Position numbers and translations under genes: made by a program. From Anaerolineae bacterium (GTDB lineage: Bacteria > Chloroflexota > Anaerolineae > Aggregatilineales > Phototrophicaceae): 64,000 nt of DNA. Below the pieces are notes generated by a model. That model made no database searches. It worked only from the letters and a program-made list of their open reading frames with translations, and was not told the origin of the DNA. The stretch's first letter is position 1. Every line of letters starts with the position of its first letter. The DNA is taken from NCBI GenBank assembly GCA_025055175.1, contig JANWYT010000028.1:166211-230210 (forward strand), read 5' to 3'. Of this stretch, positions 44,101 to 51,019 are shown in pieces.

Positions 44101-45925
44101 CCGCGAACAAGGTGCGCTGTACGCCCAAGCGTTCGGCCAGGGCATCCAGGCCCGCTTCGTAGACCAGCGGATCGGTCTGGACGCGGTTACTGTACCAGAA
44201 GTCCTCTTCTGACCACAGCTCATCCATGACTGAACCCATAGGCAGGTGAATGACGTATTCGCGCGCTATCTCGTCTGGGACGCCATAAATGGGCAGTTGA
44301 GCTACCAACCGGCGCTGCTTGCCTTCGTAGCGCAGGATGGCGCACATCTCTGAGCGCATGAGGCGGGCAATACGCTGGGTAATTTCGGCGTAGAACTCGT
44401 CTTCGTGCGATAGCGCGCCGATGGCGTGGGTCATCTCCTGGAGGCCCACCAACTCAGTGTCAATCAGGCGTTCACGCTGGAACAGGCGGATGTTCTCCAC
44501 GACTAGGGCAGCCTGGGCGACCAGCACGCGCACTTGCTGGATATCGCGTGGGGTGAAAGGGCCGCGTTTATTGTTCAGGCCGACCATGCCAATGCGTTTG
44601 TTGGCGATTTGCAGGGGAAACAAGGCAGCGTTGCGCATGCCCGTGAGTTCGACCAGGGGCAGCAGATTGAGCGCTGTGATCAGAGGTTCTTCGCGTAGCT
44701 CTGTGGAAATCCAGTAGCTTTGTTTCTCCCATATGGTGCGCTGAGGAGTGCGAGGTGGTAGGGGCAAGACAAAGCGGCTGGCCACGTGATCGGGCAAGCC
44801 AAAGAACGGGAGCTGGGGCAGAAGCGCTTCGCGGGCTTCGTCGTACAGGAAGACCCCGCATATCTCGCAGTCAGCTAGGGTCGCCAGGCGCTCCGTGAGG
44901 GCCTGATAGATGGGGACGACTTCGCGTTCGGTGCTAGGCGCGTTGGCGATGTTCTGCAAGCTGGCGATGTCGTGAATGCGCTGTTCTTGAGAAGCGTAGA
45001 GCTTGGCATTTTGAATGGCGGTGGCGACAGCACGGCTGATGGCGCTGAGCAAAGCGGCTTCGGCGGGTGTGTAGCGCCCGCGCCGCTCGTGGAAGAGCGT
45101 TAGCGTGCCGATGAGCTGGTTGTTGAGCAGCAATGGCGCAGCGACGGCGCTGCGGTAGGGGTTGTTCTCCAGCAACTGGCGTAGGTTCACGGCGTCTTTG
45201 TCGCTGCCCACGACTAGCGTCTCGCGGTGCAGCGCTGCCCAACCAGCGACGCCTATTCCTAGCGGATAGCCGCCGCCCCGTTCCGCAGTGGTCAGTAGGT
45301 AGTGCATATCGCCCAACCAACCGCGCTGCTGCAAGAAGCGCCGCTCTTCGTCCCACAGGCAAATCTCGCCCGCCGACATAGGCAGAGAGCGGTTGACAAT
45401 CTCCAAGATAACCTGCAGCGTTTGCTCCACGCTCAAGTCGGGCGTGGCCGTCTCCTCAATTTCGTGGATGACGGCCATCGCAGTCGAAATGTCTAGGACA
45501 TCCTGCCCGCTGCTGCCGCCCATCGTCAGTTCGCGCAGGACGATGACGACGCGCGTCGTGCCATCGGCGGGCAGCAAATGGGCGACGGCTTCCACCCAAC
45601 GTTTGCCCACGCGGAAGGACGCCTGGCCTACGCCGCTGCTCACTAAGGCATAAAACGACTCGCTAGGCTGGATACGCTCTGCGAGCTGCTCCAGGTCAGG
45701 AGCGGTGTCCTGTAAGTCTAGCCACTGGCGAGCCGTATCGTTGAGGTGCAACAGCTGGCCATAGAGCGTGGCGACGATCATAGCGGTCTGTACCGGAGCA
45801 GTCTGCGGGGGCAAGTCCAGCGAAACATCGGGTGCGTTGCGTGCTGCGCGCTGACGTACGATCAACAGCACCCCTAGCAAGGCTATCAGGCCCATGACGA
45901 TTATGACAAATGCGAAAGCGCCCAT
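38150..45925 (-). CDS. Giant multi-GAF sensor histidine kinase
   Basis: 2591 residues, very long for a kinase. One N-terminal membrane helix (residues ~2-24), a PAS-like stretch (~45-135), then seven GAF units in a row (to about residue 1365), a PAS domain (~1370-1490, VVLDRSGRIITVNEF), four more GAF units with one coiled-coil linker (AEELNRQVAERTEELEQERDRL), a second PAS (~2215-2335, IVLFNSAAERILGL), HisKA with SHEFRTPL (H2348) and HATPase_c (DNAFKYT, DTGVGIP, GTGLGLAL). All kinase motifs are intact. GAF borders are judged by eye: each begins with a helix and ends in a QxxxAIxNAxL-type helix. The ligands are unknown. The GAF units do not look like near-identical copies, so they are old duplications. 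It follows a receiver gene by 68 bases and is 6 bases before a CheY-like gene. Confidence 0.92.
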   Translation of the reverse strand: MGAFAFVIIVMGLIALLGVLLIVRQRAARNAPDVSLDLPPQTAPVQTAMIVATLYGQLLHLNDTARQWLDLQDTAPDLEQLAERIQPSESFYALVSSGVGQASFRVGKRWVEAVAHLLPADGTTRVVIVLRELTMGGSSGQDVLDISTAMAVIHEIEETATPDLSVEQTLQVILEIVNRSLPMSAGEICLWDEERRFLQQRGWLGDMHYLLTTAERGGGYPLGIGVAGWAALHRETLVVGSDKDAVNLRQLLENNPYRSAVAAPLLLNNQLIGTLTLFHERRGRYTPAEAALLSAISRAVATAIQNAKLYASQEQRIHDIASLQNIANAPSTEREVVPIYQALTERLATLADCEICGVFLYDEAREALLPQLPFFGLPDHVASRFVLPLPPRTPQRTIWEKQSYWISTELREEPLITALNLLPLVELTGMRNAALFPLQIANKRIGMVGLNNKRGPFTPRDIQQVRVLVAQAALVVENIRLFQRERLIDTELVGLQEMTHAIGALSHEDEFYAEITQRIARLMRSEMCAILRYEGKQRRLVAQLPIYGVPDEIAREYVIHLPMGSVMDELWSEEDFWYSNRVQTDPLVYEAGLDALAERLGVQRTLFAVMTAGGRRIGALQVSNKQGHQDYDDKDARLLQIFATQAAAIIENARLYREVQVRAEQAESLRRVAEMASAVITTEQSFKPVLQEIGSFMASPIVYLNVADHSTNSLVTYPRWVSGIELLAPIIQDMGAPDFAFSVFSTGRPFFSNDITNDDRILPANYQIAQRLGLHSTALVPLSVGERRLGELGVANRTAPYTIADVNALQTLAAQIASAVERLLLYEATGENLRRRMEELDAIARISNLLTMTVDFAQIVNGVLQEVERATSPDDASVVIFRPRAQWRNANQPEVESRLGLESLGRSLADIEREALARGLEPIIVADYEASPYRPTEGARSAVAVAILYLDEVVGVIHAVHHAPNHFDDRAANFLLTLSTKASLGYQNAAYYKQQLERNNSLRKRADQLNRIFELGQMLHSNAKVDMLLEAVAYSVQQSVGFDTVLMLLVDEAAGVLRRVAHAGMPLDVFLARQNLTLPLDRLMDFLKPQYRQSESYFFPIEDFEQWYVDGLEALSLHFDDARSLDPRGRDEWHDGDLMFVTISGQGGNLLGLMALDRPYDNRRPDRSTVEVLEIFAHQASTMIENIRLFDESRRSAAQQAQLNTILEAASRTFDLNEIVQAVAKGISQILPVEVLTLAIADPDGQSFNVLRAVFDGSQAQVNQETRSTLERTALGRSYKDRSDYTYGEDDQAVRHYDDLRAWYGRGERSSLIVPLLAGGDVLGAMHFGSQQAHSLLAPEARTLLIRLAQLIAGTIQNARLFNQAVNLQALNRSVVESIQQGIVVLDRSGRIITVNEFMKAKYGWDDSALNRDLFAYQPELREPLSAGLQTVLTEGQPSERLGLISQLGQEGLIVRNFYLYPLRSAEAVRGAVMLVEDVTERAKLEEAVEMRANQLAALTEVSMRITASLERAEVINVAISEMGWIIPYDTMSVWRRNGSFMTLEGHSAFPNGRNLPNLRLKIAADDRLAQLVETQRVVAASSPVPLPSLDIPGDENARSWMGVPLVNQGHVVGMLVLSKAEEGLYDSRPEQNVAFAFASQVAIALANADLFEQTFERTNELGTLLEAAQATSASRDVHEVFRTVADLMFTALDMEDCTIMIWHEVDGELEVQFSVNRADNPRTTLPVGTRQPLSLYPARQRALSNRDVVVLIDAPQQSAPMQLYELELEDMRSMGRGARILVPLVVGDQSIGLIKLEQSSNDEQSVTQQKARLAKALGAQVAVAIQSARLTAETNARFEELLIINALSQAISSTLNIDDMLPIVKEQLTSITNADEVYLALYDADTQIITFPLAVRGSGAKAQEFYIGPRKLGMDEVSYIIKKRHSLSLGADYFSIDDLRRSMGVTNGEGDAKSYMGVPLLIGDQVLGVLAIRNRQRSRAFNLNDERILTTVASQLAAAIQNAKLFERVSRFAEELNRQVAERTEELEQERDRLDTLYQITSELARTLDMEQLLERALGMVSKAVGAQDGVIMLADPATDRLYCRAALNPNNLINLNSGEVTHPAQSLATWLIDSGQDHVVIIDDLHRESYWNPSISQARSALAVILESNEDPMGVMVLLSNEVAAFTENHIKLLVPAANQVAASINSADLYQLIREQAERLGRLLRTEQEEAQKSNAILESIADGVMQANSEGKIVLFNSAAERILGLPRRQAIGRHIEQLTKLYGEDALGWTQLVNDWVSSIRHPEPGADVIAERIETGERIISAQLSPVFSGEQFLGTVAVLRDVTKDVLAERAKNDFITSVSHEFRTPLTPIKGYTDLLLMGAGGDLSVAQQGMMNTIKENVERLTSLVNDVLNIAKIDRGDYTLTMQQVNVGELVVGLVDLFQGRAANQKKGLTVNLNLPPDLPRVRADRDKLLQIFSNIIDNAFKYTRSGGSITITGQSADEGRAVLMSIADTGVGIPDHFKEAAWRRFERYDEHALELDVAGTGLGLALVKELVLLHHGEVWFESQLGVGTTFFVKLPLEQPQYLTDTHLALTNPKPEQMVGD

Positions 45926-45993
45926 ATCTCTTGTCCATGCACACTCATTGACGGTAACAGGCTCAAAGACCAGCCTAGGCCCTCGCGAGCTGG

Positions 45994-46926
45994 TTACCAG
46001 GACGTGAGGATACTGGTATCTTCCCCACCGCTGGTGTCGCCGCTGCGACTGCGTCGCCGATCCTCGGCGGCTAATTCAGTAATCTCGCGGATATCTGAAA
46101 ACTGGTGGGTGCGGGTGGACACCGCGCCAACAGAGAGCGTCATCAAATCGACCTGGCCCTGCTCATCGCCTGGCACGAGCATGTAGCCGCGCTCGCGGTC
46201 GATGAATGAGTAGTGCTGCTTGATTTCGTGGGCAAAGCGTTCTGTTAAGCGATGGATGAGGTCTTCAGTCCGCGCAGTGTGGCTGATGATGACGAAGTTA
46301 TCGCGGCCTGGATGGCCCACGTAGTCATCCGTCGTCCCGAATTCGTCGATGATTTCGCCGATCAGCAGAGCCGTGAAGCGGATGACCTCATCACCAGCGG
46401 CCCAGCCGTAGACTTCGCTGAACATGGAGAAGTTGTTCACTTTGATGTCGATGTAAGCCCAGTCGCGCGTGGAGTGCATGAGGGTGCGCAGATGATCCTC
46501 AATCAAACTACCAGTGGGCAGATTGGAGATAGGATCAATTTGCGTCTGGCGCTTGGCGGCAGTGATCGCGTTCTGGACGCGCAGTTTTAATTCTTCAATG
46601 TCAAAGGGCTTGGTGATGTAGTCATCCGCCCCAAGCTCCAGGCCGGCAATCTTGTCGCTGCGTTCGTCCTTCTGGGTGAGGAAGATAATAGGGATATGGC
46701 TGGTGCGCGTGGTGGTGCGCAGCTCACGACAGACATCGTAGCCGCTCATGTCGGGCAGGTTAATGTCCAGCACGATGAGGTTAGGAAGCTGCTTGCGCGT
46801 ACTCACCAGCGCATCACCGCCTTTCGGAGCGACCTCGACCGCGTAGCCCTGGCCGCTGAAGTAAATCCGCAGCATGTTGGAAATATCGAAATCGTCTTCG
46901 ACGACCAGAATGCGACCTTTGCTCAT
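45994..46926 (-). CDS. Response regulator with degenerate GGDEF domain
   Basis: 310 residues. Residues 1-125 are a receiver: VVEDDFDIS, LIVLDINLPDMSG (phosphorylated Asp), FLTQKD and ITKPFDIEEL. The C-terminal part (~135-285) has the GGDEF-like fold: DPISNLPTGSLIEDHL, then YIDIKVNNFSMFSEVYGWAAGDEVIRF, but the active-site loop is GHPGRDNFVII instead of GG(D/E)EF. So diguanylate cyclase activity is very unlikely; a binding or sensor role remains possible. The Arg/Ser tail (RRRSRSGDTSGGEDTS) is polar. It lies directly upstream of the giant kinase gene. Confidence 0.85.
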   Translation of the reverse strand: MSKGRILVVEDDFDISNMLRIYFSGQGYAVEVAPKGGDALVSTRKQLPNLIVLDINLPDMSGYDVCRELRTTTRTSHIPIIFLTQKDERSDKIAGLELGADDYITKPFDIEELKLRVQNAITAAKRQTQIDPISNLPTGSLIEDHLRTLMHSTRDWAYIDIKVNNFSMFSEVYGWAAGDEVIRFTALLIGEIIDEFGTTDDYVGHPGRDNFVIISHTARTEDLIHRLTERFAHEIKQHYSFIDRERGYMLVPGDEQGQVDLMTLSVGAVSTRTHQFSDIREITELAAEDRRRSRSGDTSGGEDTSILTSW

Positions 46927-46981
46927 ACTTGACCTCGCCGCCTATCAGGAATCACATGTGTGGCTGTTGCGTACGAAGATA

Positions 46982-47011
46982 ACTATACACCATTCGGCGC
47001 AAACTACCCAA
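46982..47011 (-). promoter_or_regulatory. Candidate promoter of the giant-kinase operon
   Basis: On the minus strand TTGGGT (47011-47006), an 18-base spacer and TATAGT (46987-46982), about 55 bases before the ATG of the receiver-GGDEF gene. Confidence 0.4.
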
Positions 47012-47075
47012 CTTATGCCGACCAAGTTAGCACTTTGGGACTTTGGTATGATGAAGCAAACCGCTGCGAAAGCCG

Positions 47076-47513
47076 TCAGCTTTCAGGATTGACGGGATTC
47101 GAGTGTCGTTCGTGCCAGTCATGGAGGAAAGCCAGAGCAGAATCGACGTCGTAGACGATAGTCTTGCGGTGATTCTCTGGCACGTTCTGCATAGGGCCGC
47201 GCAGGATTTCTTCTTGATAGAAATCTTTGATAATCATCGCCACCGGGACAGCCTGAGTCTGAGGTTTGAGAGCGCGTCGGCGCGATTTCTTGCGAGCTTC
47301 CATCAAGTTGTCAGGCATGAATTCCGTCACTTGGCGGAAGTCAAAAATTTCGCCATAGATGATGCCCACCGTTTGAGCCAGGTCAGCCAGCCAATCGTAG
47401 ACAGCAGTGCTGGCCTCGGCGGTCAGAAAGCCTTTATAAGTGATGTAGGCAATGCGCGTGGCTGCGTCGTAGCTAGCGCTGGCATTGGGGTGCTGTAAGG
47501 GAGGGATAGCCAT
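47076..47513 (-). CDS. Small STAS/SpoIIAA-like protein
   Basis: 145 residues from ATG 47513, with AGGA eight bases upstream; ATG 47540 in frame has no such site. Order of elements: strand (RIAYITYKGFLT), helix (TAVYDWLADLAQTVG), strand (IYGEIFDFRQVTE), helix (NLMEARKKSRRRAL), strand (VAMIIKD), strand (RKTIVYDVDSALAFLHDWHE). This is the same plan as the protein at 25423-25836, with the shared (F/Y)D-x-R and DxxxALxFL landmarks. The region 47076-46926 separates it from the receiver-GGDEF gene. It may be a small partner of the signalling block, but that is position-based inference. Confidence 0.55.
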   Translation of the reverse strand: MAIPPLQHPNASASYDAATRIAYITYKGFLTAEASTAVYDWLADLAQTVGIIYGEIFDFRQVTEFMPDNLMEARKKSRRRALKPQTQAVPVAMIIKDFYQEEILRGPMQNVPENHRKTIVYDVDSALAFLHDWHERHSNPVNPES

Positions 47514-47617
47514 GAGATCGTCCTGCTTCAAACAATGCACAGTTTATCTCTTGTAAGATACACCAATTTTCTTCCAGCGCAGGCTTCAATGCGGCAGGTT
47601 TTTGGATAGAAAAGCCT

Positions 47618-49516
47618 TTATTCGGCTAGTTCTCCCCAGGTTTCGATGGCTGCGTTGAGCGCCATCTCGGTCTTGGCGTAGCGCTGGCCCAGGCTTTGAG
47701 CGGCACGTGCATCGCCTCTGGCACTGGCAGCGTCCAGTTCGGCGTAGATGGCGCTCATCTCGGCTTCCAGGCGCTCAATCTCCGCTTCTAGTTCAGCGAT
47801 ACGCTTCTTAAGCTGATAGGGATTAAGGCCATGTTTGCGGGCAGGTTTGGGATCGGCAGCGGGCGCTTTGCCGCTGGGCCTGGCGCTGGCCTGGACAGGA
47901 GCAGCGTTGGCGCTGAGGCGCTGACGTCGCACAGCCAAGTATTCGTCGTAAGTGCCGTCAAAAATCTCCAGACTGCCTTCGCTCACGGCCCAAATCTGAG
48001 TGGCCAGAGCGCGGATCAGGTAGCGGTCATGACTCACCAGGAGGATCGTGCCGCTGAAGTCCTCCAGGACTTCTTGCAAAATCTCCTGGCTGTCGATATC
48101 TAGGTGGTTGGTGGGTTCATCCAGCAGCAGCAAATTCGCGCCCAGCAGGGTCAAGCGAGCCAGGGCCAGACGTCCGCGCTCGCCGCCAGAGAGGGTGTCT
48201 ACTGTGCGGAAGGCGTCGTCGCCACTGAACATGAATGCACCGAGGATGTTGCGCGCTTCGCTGATAGGCATGGGCTTGGACTCGGTGATGGCATCGATGA
48301 GGGTATGGCGCGGGTTGAGCGTCTCGTGAGCTTGGGCGAAGTAGCCCACTTGCACGCTAGCGCCAAGCTGACATGTGCCGTCCAGCGGAGCGAGTTGCCC
48401 GATGAGCGTCTTGAGAAGGGTAGACTTGCCCGCTCCGTTTGGGCCGATGATCGCCGCCGTCTCACCGCGATACAGAGTGAGTTCTGGCACGCAAAACAAG
48501 ACGCGCTGATCGTCTGGATAGCCTACGCTCAGGTTGCGGGCCATAAGAACCTTGTCGCCACTTTGGTTGGCTGCCACCAGTTTCAGCTTCATCTGCTTGC
48601 GCTCTTGCGGCCCGCGTGCGATGATCTTGCCGCGCTTGGCCATCGTCTCCAGACGGCGCAGACGGCCTTTGGCTTGGGCCGTCTTTTGCGAGTCCATATA
48701 GCGCCGTATGAAGTCCATCTCTTTGGCGATGAAGGCCTGCTGGGCTTCGTATTCTCTTTGCAGGCGTTCGCGGCGCTCTTCGCGTTGGCGCAGATAGTGC
48801 GAATAGTTGCCGCGATAGGTCTCTAGCTGACCGAACTCTAACTCCCAGACCGTGCTGGCGAAGGTGTCCATGAAATAGCGGTCATGACTGACGGCTAGCA
48901 CAGCGCCGGGGAAGCTCTGCAAGAAGTCTTCCAGCCATTCCACGGCTGCGATGTCTAGGTGGTTGGTCGGCTCATCCAGGATCAACAGGTCGGGAGCTTG
49001 CAGCAGTAAGCGAGCCAACAGGGCGCGCGTCTTCTGGCCGCCGCTGAGCTGAGGCAGAGGCTTGTGGTAATCCTGAGGGCGGAAGCCAACGCCATCTAGG
49101 GCCATCTTGATCCGCGTCTCGTAGGTGTAGCCACCGCGCAGCTCAAATTCATGCTGGAGTTCGCCATATTCAGCCATCGCGCTGGGATCGTCTAGCCTGC
49201 TTGACAGCTCAGCCATGCGCGCTTCCATGTGGCGCAGGTCGGCGAAGGCGCCGAGCTGTTCCTCCCACAGGGTATGCTCACCCATCAGCTCTGGGCGCTG
49301 AGGCAGGAAGCCCAGGCGCGTCCCTTTGGCGATACTGATCGTCCCTGTCGTGGGAATGTCTAGGCCCACTAGCAGGCGCAGCAGAGTCGTCTTGCCAGCC
49401 CCGTTCGGGCCAACCAGGGCAATGCGCGCGCGCTGCGGAATTTCGACGCTGACGCCGCTGAAGATTTCTTCAGCACCAAATACTTGGCTGAGGTTGTGAG
49501 CGACAAGCAAGGACAT
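47618..49516 (-). CDS. ABC-F family ATPase
   Basis: 632 residues, two ABC cassettes on one chain and no membrane part. Cassette 1: VGPNGAGKTTLL, LSGGQKTRALLARLLL, LLILDEPTNHLDI. Cassette 2: IGPNGAGKSTLLK, LSGGERGRLALARLTL, LLLLDEPTNHLDID, and a SHDRYLI switch. Between them is the charged linker helix (EERRERLQREYEAQQAFIAKEMDFIRRY). The C-terminal ~80 residues form a coiled coil (KKRIAELEAEIERLEAEMSAI), as in Uup/YdiF-type members. ABC-F proteins act on ribosomes or in rRNA/DNA handling; some give antibiotic protection. Type cannot be assigned here. Confidence 0.92.
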   Translation of the reverse strand: MSLLVAHNLSQVFGAEEIFSGVSVEIPQRARIALVGPNGAGKTTLLRLLVGLDIPTTGTISIAKGTRLGFLPQRPELMGEHTLWEEQLGAFADLRHMEARMAELSSRLDDPSAMAEYGELQHEFELRGGYTYETRIKMALDGVGFRPQDYHKPLPQLSGGQKTRALLARLLLQAPDLLILDEPTNHLDIAAVEWLEDFLQSFPGAVLAVSHDRYFMDTFASTVWELEFGQLETYRGNYSHYLRQREERRERLQREYEAQQAFIAKEMDFIRRYMDSQKTAQAKGRLRRLETMAKRGKIIARGPQERKQMKLKLVAANQSGDKVLMARNLSVGYPDDQRVLFCVPELTLYRGETAAIIGPNGAGKSTLLKTLIGQLAPLDGTCQLGASVQVGYFAQAHETLNPRHTLIDAITESKPMPISEARNILGAFMFSGDDAFRTVDTLSGGERGRLALARLTLLGANLLLLDEPTNHLDIDSQEILQEVLEDFSGTILLVSHDRYLIRALATQIWAVSEGSLEIFDGTYDEYLAVRRQRLSANAAPVQASARPSGKAPAADPKPARKHGLNPYQLKKRIAELEAEIERLEAEMSAIYAELDAASARGDARAAQSLGQRYAKTEMALNAAIETWGELAE

Positions 49517-49610
49517 AGTCGAGTCTTATCCTGGGATCGTGGCCGCGTGGAGACGAAGACGATTATAGCTGGCTCTCTGTCAAGCGCTCAAGCATTTGCG
49601 AGAGGTAGGC

Positions 49611-50942
49611 TCAGCCACCGCGACCACGATCAGGGACGCCGCGCATGGGCCGCCAATCGGGCAGCAGCAGCGGGACATTGGGCGGCACGGGGGCGAGCAA
49701 GTAAACATCAACGTAGCGGTGCCAGCCGACGAAATCGGCATCGCTGTAGCCCAGGTCGATCCAGTAGGGGCTGCTGCGCGGGCCGCCAGTGTCAGCGATC
49801 ATACCCTGGCCGTAGCCAAAGACGTAGACGCGCGTCCTATAAGGGATGATACGCGGGTCTGCGCCGATGATACCTTTGCGCAACTTCTCGCCGATGGCCG
49901 TCACGTCGTCGCCTCCTAGAGCCGCGGGATGATAGCTGCTGGCGTAGACGCGCAGCTTGCGCCAATACTGAAGCGTGCCTTCAGGGGTCTGTAGATTGTA
50001 GAGGACGATCTTCGTGCCGTAGCCGATGATCTCATCTTGGGCAACTCGGACGACTTCTTCGCGCAGCGGCTCGCGGCTCATCTCTACGCCGTCGGCGTAG
50101 CGCACTCGCTCTGTCAGGCGCAGCAAGCCGACGCGGCCTGATTGCAAGGTGCGGCGTTGGTCTAGTGGTAGCTCAGGATCAGGCTGAGTGCGCGTGCTGT
50201 AGGGAATGGGCCGTTCGAAGCTTTCCAGAGCTTCGGTGACGCGCACAACTCGGATCGTCATGCCAGGGCTGAGCGGCGTATCTTCTGGTGGCAGGACGTA
50301 ATCCAGGCCGTCCAGGCGCAGGCCGATCTCGGCCAGCGCTGCGCCGACGTTGACTGCCTGGGCGCGGGCTTGGAGCGTCTCGCCATCTGCGTGGATGATG
50401 ACAGGCGAGGCGCGCTGAATGCGAATGAGCAGGCCATCGCTCACAGAAGCGTCTAGACTGGGCGTAACTTGGTCACTGATGTAGAGGACGATCCCTGCTT
50501 CAAAGAGTGCTTCAGCCACTTGTGACGCACTGGTGGTGTGCTGGATTATCTGACCTTCGTCGTCAATCGTCACGGTGACGGCGCGCTGTATGACGATCTC
50601 TCTGACGGGCAGCGGCCACAGAGCCACTTGAGCTAGGCTAGCAGGCTGACCATCCAGCCAAACTCGGTCTGCCTGGCCTAGCCGCATGTCCACCTGGCGT
50701 AGGACGTCGACTGGGTAGCTATAGGCGGTCTGGAGGGTCTGCGATGTGCCATCGACGATCAAGGCGACGCTGCGCGTGGTCATCGACGGGCTGGCCGTCG
50801 CCAAAGCCACACTGGCGCGCGCCGCGCTGCTGGGCCAGCTCAGGGCCATGACCAGGCTGGCGCACAAACCCAGGCTGGACAGCAGACCGAGGAGGACTAG
50901 AGCGCTGTTAGGCAAAGCATGGCGGGGGAGCATGAGCCTCAA
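49611..50942 (-). CDS. G5/3D-domain cell-wall protein with DUF348 repeats
   Basis: 443 residues, with a membrane or signal segment (LVLLGLLSSLGLCASLVMAL). Three ubiquitin-like DUF348 units follow (around residues 60-105, 118-170 and 177-232, e.g. VTVTIDDEGQIIQHTT, VIIHADGETLQARA). A G5 domain (~240-310, RTLQSGRVGLLRLTERVRYADG) and a C-terminal 3D domain (~330-420) with IIPYRTRVYVFGYGQGMIADTGG and IDLGYSD carry the Asp residues that name the 3D fold. The layout is that of YabE/Rpf-like wall proteins; the 3D barrel is related to lytic transglycosylases (MltA). Wall remodelling is a family-level inference. Confidence 0.85.
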   Translation of the reverse strand: MRLMLPRHALPNSALVLLGLLSSLGLCASLVMALSWPSSAARASVALATASPSMTTRSVALIVDGTSQTLQTAYSYPVDVLRQVDMRLGQADRVWLDGQPASLAQVALWPLPVREIVIQRAVTVTIDDEGQIIQHTTSASQVAEALFEAGIVLYISDQVTPSLDASVSDGLLIRIQRASPVIIHADGETLQARAQAVNVGAALAEIGLRLDGLDYVLPPEDTPLSPGMTIRVVRVTEALESFERPIPYSTRTQPDPELPLDQRRTLQSGRVGLLRLTERVRYADGVEMSREPLREEVVRVAQDEIIGYGTKIVLYNLQTPEGTLQYWRKLRVYASSYHPAALGGDDVTAIGEKLRKGIIGADPRIIPYRTRVYVFGYGQGMIADTGGPRSSPYWIDLGYSDADFVGWHRYVDVYLLAPVPPNVPLLLPDWRPMRGVPDRGRGG

Positions 50943-50949
50943 GGTTTGC

Positions 50950-50980
50950 CCTCATCTCCAACCAAAGGCTGGAGATGAGG
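50950..50980 (-). terminator. Perfect 11-base hairpin between two minus-strand genes
   Basis: CCTCATCTCCA (50950-50960), a nine-base loop, then the exact inverted copy (50970-50980). It lies just after the SPFH gene and before the G5/3D gene. No U-tract is seen, so termination may be partial. Confidence 0.45.
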
Positions 50981-51019
50981 TTTGCGAGGTGAGTTATGGA
51001 TGGATGAAGGGCGGGCGTT

